19,429 bases of DNA. Source: Caryophanales bacterium UBA3620. GTDB taxonomy: Bacteria > Bacillota_I > Bacilli_A > RF39 > UBA660. Location of the stretch: positions 1 to 19,429 of the forward strand of contig DFLL01000030.1 in the NCBI GenBank assembly GCA_002375205.1, written 5' to 3'. The notes beneath the pieces were generated by a model. That model worked only from the letters and a program-made list of their open reading frames with translations, searched no databases and was not told where the DNA came from. This document shows positions 15,489 to 19,429 of this stretch, one piece after another; positions within the stretch are counted from its first letter, which is position 1; every line of letters starts with the position of its first letter. The position numbers and the translations under genes are program-made.

Positions 15489-15606
15489 TAGCTAATACTT
15501 CTCTAGGTTTAGAACCATTTTGAGGTCCTATTATTCCTCTTTCTTCTAATAAATCTACTATTCTAGCAGCTCTATTATATCCTATACGATATTTTCTTTG
15601 AATAAA
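15469..15606 (-). pseudogene. Duplicated 3' fragment of ftsK (gamma winged-helix end)
   Basis: Minus-strand translation gives IQRKYRIGYNRAARIVDL and onward to AKKDNSE then stop, matching residues about 684-728 of the FtsK protein encoded at 17111-19297 except for one deleted Gly. At DNA level 15456-15603 matches 17094-17248. I count three substitutions in the coding part plus 3-nt length changes in the hairpin. There is no start codon or Shine-Dalgarno. The fragment is in the same frame as the DHH gene, separated from its TAA by only two codons plus the junction, so stop read-through would append the DNA-binding winged helix to the DHH protein. Most simply it is the far boundary of an insertion or duplication. 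Confidence 0.88.
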
Positions 15607-15612
15607 CCATAA

Positions 15613-16626
15613 TTATTCTTTATAACTGCTATTTACTAAATATTCTAAACTATCCCTCTTACTTTTTTTTCTTAATACAAGTGCGTGCTTTTTTTGCTCT
15701 TCAGTAATATTTACAGAAGCAGCCTCTGGATGGCCACCCCCTCCATGAGATTCTGCTATCTTGCCTACATCAAAATTTGCTTCAATTGATCTATATGATT
15801 TTTGACCAAATTTTCCTTTTTCTAGTGCTACTATTACTATATATTTTAGATTTCTTATACTAAGTTTTCTAACATATTCCCCAAGTTCATTTCTAAATTC
15901 GTATCCAGCATATACAGCATAATAATCATTTCCAAACTCATCTTTGAATGATTCTGCTTCATCCCAAATTTGTTTTAACAATGCCAAGTACTCATTCTTT
16001 TTATTATTAATAATATTTTTTTCTTCTTCAGTAAAACTAAAGTCAGCTATACATGTAGATAATCTTGAATACATCCTATCTAAATATTCTTCTATACCTA
16101 ATGCATTAAACAAAATTGCTAAATCATGGGCTTTCATTCCTATATTCCCAGACTTTTTCCATTCCCACGTATCCTCTAACCTAGTTAATTCCACGAACTC
16201 ATTCAAAGCAGGTGTTCCAGTGATTAGGCTTTTTGAAAGTAAATATTCGTAAAATAAATCAGTACCACATTTTTTTCTACCGTTATTGTCAGCTTCAATT
16301 ATAGTTGTAAAATCATAGTTATTATATCCAGCATCAATTGCCGACCTATGATGATCAAAAACAAGCACTTTGCTTGAAAGATCATGGCCTTTTTTTACTA
16401 AATCTATTGCTGGACTATACAGTGCAAGGTCTGTCACATAAATATTATCATGTTTACTTAAGCCTTTATTTTCCATCATTTTCCTAAATCTAGCTTCTAA
16501 TATATCAACATTTGAGGACAAAACATAATCTATTTTCCCAAATGCTATTTTACCAAGTATAATACTACCCATTCCATCAATATCATTTTCATGACTAAAA
16601 ATAATTACTTTTTTACAATTTTCCAT
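15613..16626 (-). CDS. DHH/DHHA1 phosphoesterase, NrnB-like
   Basis: A 337-residue Mn-dependent phosphoesterase, most like oligoribonuclease NrnB (YngD) of Bacillus, which degrades short RNAs or cyclic-nucleotide products. Seen: SHENDIDG (D15 and D17), VTDLAL (D66), the DHH triad FDHH (91-93), ADNNG and CGTDLFYEY, then the C-terminal DHHA1 substrate loop HGGGGHPEAAS (294-304). All metal ligands are present. I use the ATG at 16626, with GAGGTGG about 8 nt upstream; a GTG at 16638 would overlap that site. It lies inside the segment bounded by the two ftsK 3' ends, with no partner gene. An extended -10 (TGATATAAT, 16643-16650) lies too close to be a good promoter. Confidence 0.88.
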   Translation of the reverse strand: MENCKKVIIFSHENDIDGMGSIILGKIAFGKIDYVLSSNVDILEARFRKMMENKGLSKHDNIYVTDLALYSPAIDLVKKGHDLSSKVLVFDHHRSAIDAGYNNYDFTTIIEADNNGRKKCGTDLFYEYLLSKSLITGTPALNEFVELTRLEDTWEWKKSGNIGMKAHDLAILFNALGIEEYLDRMYSRLSTCIADFSFTEEEKNIINNKKNEYLALLKQIWDEAESFKDEFGNDYYAVYAGYEFRNELGEYVRKLSIRNLKYIVIVALEKGKFGQKSYRSIEANFDVGKIAESHGGGGHPEAASVNITEEQKKHALVLRKKSKRDSLEYLVNSSYKE

Positions 16627-16839
16627 ATGCACCACCACCTCGATTATATCATATTATTTATTAATATGTTGCGTTTTTATAATATTTTTGGCTCTTCCAC
16701 GAAATTTATGGTTGACATAAATCAAACTATATATTAATGAACCAGCTTTAATTATAATTAATTTATAATTTTTAAGATTTATATGTGTTATTAATTTAAA
16801 GCACATATCAATTTTGTCTTCATCATATTTTTTATAAAA

Positions 16840-16916
16840 GCAAAAGAAAGAGAGTAAACTCTTCCTTTTGAAATACTTCTACCAAGTGTATAAATACACC
16901 TGCAACAATCTAAAGT
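16840..16916 (-). ncRNA. Candidate small RNA or DHH leader
   Basis: From the predicted start near 16916 the transcript folds GTGTA/TACAC (16886-16899), then an AGAG/CTCT hairpin (16851-16862) followed by TTTCTTTTGCTTTT, a weak terminator. The strong promoter and lack of an ORF suggest a small RNA or a terminated leader of the DHH gene some 210 nt further on. The hairpins are short, so this is tentative. Confidence 0.35.
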
Positions 16917-16922
16917 ACTTTA

Positions 16923-16950
16923 ATTGTATCATTTTTAACTATTAAGTCAA
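16923..16950 (-). promoter_or_regulatory. Strong promoter in the ftsK-DHH intergenic region
   Basis: TTGACT (16945-16950), 16-nt spacer, TACAAT (16923-16928) preceded by TGA (extended -10) on the minus strand. Two direct repeats abut its upstream side. Confidence 0.7.
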
Positions 16951-16951
16951 T

Positions 16952-16988
16952 ACTTTTTGACGAATCTCACAACTTTTTGACAAATCTC
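16952..16988. repeat. Two 17-bp direct repeats with 20-bp period
   Basis: ACTTTTTGACGAATCTC at 16952-16968 and ACTTTTTGACAAATCTC at 16972-16988, one mismatch. The 20-bp period is about two helical turns, and the first copy ends 1 bp from the -35 box of the promoter at 16923-16950. This is the layout of a tandem binding site for a dimeric activator or repressor. Confidence 0.7.
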
Positions 16989-17093
16989 CAAAAATTTATT
17001 TTATCCAGAGTTAATTCTTTATACAAGATACTTCTAGTAATGGTATGTAAGGATTAACTTGTTAATCCGAGAAAGCGATAGCGATAATACATA

Positions 17094-17134
17094 AAAAAAG
17101 ATAATAGTAGTTATTCACCACTATTATCTTTTTT
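17094..17134 (-). terminator. Terminator overlapping the ftsK stop codon
   Basis: 15-bp stem AAAAAAGATAATAGT / ACTATTATCTTTTTT with the TAA stop in the loop. The last codons of ftsK (Lys-Lys-Asp-Asn-Ser) form the 5' arm. Confidence 0.82.
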
Positions 17135-19297
17135 AGCTAATACTTCCCTAGGTTTAGAACCATTTTGAGGTCCTATTATTCCTCTTTCTTCTAATAGATC
17201 TACTATTCTAGCAGCTCTATTATATCCAATACGATATTTTCTTTGAATTAAGGAAGCACTTATCTTACCAAACTCCATAGCAAAGTCAACAATATCATTA
17301 TATAATGGATCATCATATTCTTCTTTAGACTGATATCCATCATCATAAGCACCTGCATCATTTGATGAAGACTCTCCTCTTTCTTCAGTAAGAGAATGGT
17401 CATAATTAGCTTTTTGTTGTGATATCGTAAAGTCTACGATCTTCTGTAGTTCTTCATCACTTACATATGCTCCTTGTATTCTTATTGGAGTATTTTCTCC
17501 CATTGGTTTAAATAACATATCTCCTTTACCAAGTAGTTTTTCTGCTCCTCCTTGGTCTAAGATTGTTCTTGAATCTATTTGTGATGATACCGCAAATGAT
17601 ATACGAGAAGGTATATTTGCTTTAACAACACCAGTTATAACATCAGTAGATGGTCTTTGAGTAGCTACGATTAAATGAATACCTGCTGCTCTAGCCATCT
17701 GAGTAATTCTCATAATAGAGTCTTCAACATCTTTAGCAGCAACGAGCATAAGGTCTGCTAACTCATCGATAATAAAGACAATATATGGCATTTTTTCATA
17801 TTCAGAATTAGTTTCACACATTTTATTATAGGCACCAATATTCTTACATTTAGTATCTTCAAATACTTGGTATCTTCTTTCCATCTCGACAACTATATTC
17901 TTAAGAGCTATACTTGCTTTTTTAGGGTCAGTAACAACTGGAGTAAGTAAGTGTGGTACCCCATTATACATAGATAATTCTACTTTTTTAGGGTCAACCA
18001 TTACGAGTTTAACTTCATCTGGTTTACTTCTCATTAGTATCGAAGCAATAATACAGTTAATACATACAGATTTACCGCTACCAGTAGCACCAGCAATTAA
18101 CATATGGGGTGTAGCATTTATCTCGGCCCACTTAACGGTACCCATGATATCTTTACCTAATCCTACGGCTAGAACACTCTTTTCATCAGGAGCAGGAAGT
18201 TTAGATAATACTTCTCTAAATGATACCGGACTATTAACTTTATTAGGTAGTTCGATTCCAATCGTACTCTTACCAGGAATAGGAGCTTGGATTCTAACAT
18301 CTTTAGCAGCTAAATTAAGAGCTATTTCTTTTTGAATTGATAATAATTTATTTACTTTAGTGCCTGCTTGCAACTCTAATTCATACTGAGTAACAGAAGG
18401 CCCTATATGACATTCTTTTATCTTGCCAGGTATATCAAAGTCTGCGAGTACTTTTTCTAATGTTGTAATATTTTGTTTAACAGCTTCAACATTATCTTTA
18501 TCACTACCCGCTTTAGATTGTTTTAATAATGTTAAAGGTGGTAATTTATAATTAACATTAATTACTGGTTTTTCTTCTTCAATATGCTCTGATGGTACTT
18601 CAATATTTGGAGTACTAGTAGCAGTCTTAATAGGAACATCTATTTCTTCTTTATCACTAACATGATCTAGATCTTTAGTCGAAGACACAATTATTCTCTT
18701 ATCTTCTTCCTCTTCTTTCTTTTCTTTATGCTCATGTTTAATCTTAGGCATCTTTATCTTCTTAATTAAATCCATTAGACTAGTATTAAGTAGAAGGATA
18801 CCTCCTATTACAATAAGAGTAATAACCACTATCTTAGTACCTTCTTTAAATAAACTATAAAAGGCATAAGTAAAGAGAGCTCCTATGATACCTCCTCCAC
18901 TATTAGATATAGCTTCTGTACTCTTAAAAGCTAATAATAGATTATTATAAGTCTCAGTAATTATCTTTACTCCTTCACTACTATTTAATTCTATATATTT
19001 TAAATGAAGAAGTATTAAGAATGATACAACTAGTATATATAATCCAATCCATCTTAGTCCTAAGAAGTCAGGTGTCTTTCTTTTTACAATGATATATGCT
19101 CCCATAATAAGGACAAAAGCTAGTAAAAAGATATAAATATTTCCTACAAGAAATACCGAGAAAGCTCTGAAAAAATTACCAGCAGGTCCATATCCTCCTA
19201 TCCCGATAATAGAAGCTAGTATCATAATTATTCCTACTACTTCATTAGTATATTCAAATTTCTTTTTTTCTTCTTTTTTGGTCTTTTTCTTAGCCAT
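17111..19297 (-). CDS. ftsK: DNA translocase FtsK/SpoIIIE
   Basis: Hexameric ATP-driven DNA pump at the division septum that moves chromosome ends into daughter cells or the forespore. 728 residues, near the usual SpoIIIE length. Seen: a basic N-terminus, four to five membrane segments (about 19-37, 48-72, 82-99, 133-150, 155-172), a charged linker (180-250), then the motor domain with Walker A GATGSGKSV (403-411) and Walker B IVFIIDELAD with D511-E512. The winged-helix gamma domain lies at about 664-725 (YRIGYNRAARIVDLLEERG) and reads the orienting DNA motifs. AAGGAT precedes the ATG. A second copy of its last 150 bp lies 1.6 kb downstream. Choice between FtsK and SpoIIIE names cannot be made from the sequence alone. 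Confidence 0.96.
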   Translation of the reverse strand: MAKKKTKKEEKKKFEYTNEVVGIIMILASIIGIGGYGPAGNFFRAFSVFLVGNIYIFLLAFVLIMGAYIIVKRKTPDFLGLRWIGLYILVVSFLILLHLKYIELNSSEGVKIITETYNNLLLAFKSTEAISNSGGGIIGALFTYAFYSLFKEGTKIVVITLIVIGGILLLNTSLMDLIKKIKMPKIKHEHKEKKEEEEDKRIIVSSTKDLDHVSDKEEIDVPIKTATSTPNIEVPSEHIEEEKPVINVNYKLPPLTLLKQSKAGSDKDNVEAVKQNITTLEKVLADFDIPGKIKECHIGPSVTQYELELQAGTKVNKLLSIQKEIALNLAAKDVRIQAPIPGKSTIGIELPNKVNSPVSFREVLSKLPAPDEKSVLAVGLGKDIMGTVKWAEINATPHMLIAGATGSGKSVCINCIIASILMRSKPDEVKLVMVDPKKVELSMYNGVPHLLTPVVTDPKKASIALKNIVVEMERRYQVFEDTKCKNIGAYNKMCETNSEYEKMPYIVFIIDELADLMLVAAKDVEDSIMRITQMARAAGIHLIVATQRPSTDVITGVVKANIPSRISFAVSSQIDSRTILDQGGAEKLLGKGDMLFKPMGENTPIRIQGAYVSDEELQKIVDFTISQQKANYDHSLTEERGESSSNDAGAYDDGYQSKEEYDDPLYNDIVDFAMEFGKISASLIQRKYRIGYNRAARIVDLLEERGIIGPQNGSKPREVLAKKDNSGE

Positions 19298-19323
19298 ATT
19301 ATCAATCCTTCTATTCGTATTTA

Positions 19324-19352
19324 ATTATAACAAAAGAAATTTAAGTTGTAAA
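19324..19352 (-). promoter_or_regulatory. Proximal ftsK promoter
   Basis: TTTACA (19347-19352), 17-nt spacer, TATAAT (19324-19329) preceded by TGT (extended -10). The predicted leader is about 20 nt and contains the Shine-Dalgarno. Confidence 0.8.
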
Positions 19353-19397
19353 GAAAGCACTCGAAATTTGTCATATATTTAATAATATTTATTATAA

Positions 19398-19425
19398 TTT
19401 ATAATATCATAATTTAAAATGTCAA
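19398..19425 (-). promoter_or_regulatory. Possible distal ftsK promoter
   Basis: TTGACA (19420-19425), 16-nt spacer, TATAAA (19398-19403) on the minus strand, about 70 bp upstream of the proximal promoter. It may give a second, longer ftsK transcript. The region is so AT-rich that the -10 match has limited weight. Confidence 0.45.
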
Positions 19426-19429
19426 CATT

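Larger units (their letters stand above)
16639..17093. other. Non-coding stretch between DHH gene and ftsK
   Basis: About 450 bp, very AT-rich. It holds a strong minus-strand promoter (16923-16950), a pair of phased direct repeats (16952-16988), a short hairpin-bearing transcript candidate (about 16840-16916) and a palindrome, GGATTAA-CTTG-TTAATCC (17051-17068). A minus-strand frame (16654-16806, 50 codons from ATG) has no Shine-Dalgarno and I do not call it a gene. No tRNA, integrase or CRISPR is visible. Confidence 0.7.

Noticed and set aside
16654..16806. Minus-strand open frame of 50 codons (stop at 16654) that stays open further upstream without a start
   Set aside because: No Shine-Dalgarno before its ATG and no recognisable motif. 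It could be a decayed gene, but AT-rich non-coding sequence can give such a frame.

Overview
The window is a very AT-rich chromosome segment from a Gram-positive-type bacterium, most likely an uncultured low-GC member of Bacilli/Mycoplasmatota or a related gut Firmicute. This rests on strong purine-rich Shine-Dalgarno sites, TTGACA/TATAAT promoters with 17-nt spacers, a tRNA-Trp T-box in front of trpS, a yceD-rpmF pair and an FtsK/SpoIIIE translocase. At least one gene pair ends and restarts on an ATGA overlap, so TGA is read as stop (table 11). Apart from the first gene everything is on the minus strand. I worked only from the sequence; family names come from motifs, not searches.

Layout. 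1-1560: a plus-strand gene of unknown function with a clear promoter and a palindrome upstream, facing a small minus-strand protein (possibly ADP-ribosyltransferase-like) across a shared bidirectional terminator. 1568-3600: a T-box controlled trpS followed by a PAP2 membrane phosphatase. 3630-7550: an operon of an AMP-forming acyl-ligase-type enzyme and a 7-TM hybrid histidine kinase whose phospho-acceptor His is Asn and whose ATP lid is degenerate. 7697-10735: housekeeping cluster yceD-rpmF-argS-GNAT.

10762-11929 is the most interesting locus: an AbiF/AbiD-type (Abi_2) HEPN protein preceded by a compact, about 127-nt structured non-coding RNA with its own strong promoter and terminator. This is the arrangement of AbiF toxin / RNA antitoxin systems, the proposed relatives of the Cas13 ancestor. 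Directly upstream is a dimeric dUTPase-like gene plus an HD phosphohydrolase, a nucleotide-hydrolysing pair.

13501-15437: a three-gene operon of two small unknown proteins and a 420-residue protein made of two diverged copies of one domain. 15456-17248: a second copy of the 3' end of ftsK (about 150 bp, nearly identical) lies downstream of the intact ftsK. The two copies flank about 1.5 kb holding a DHH phosphoesterase gene and a non-coding stretch with a promoter, phased direct repeats and hairpins, like an insertion that used the ftsK 3' end as its target. 17111-19429: intact ftsK/spoIIIE with its promoters.
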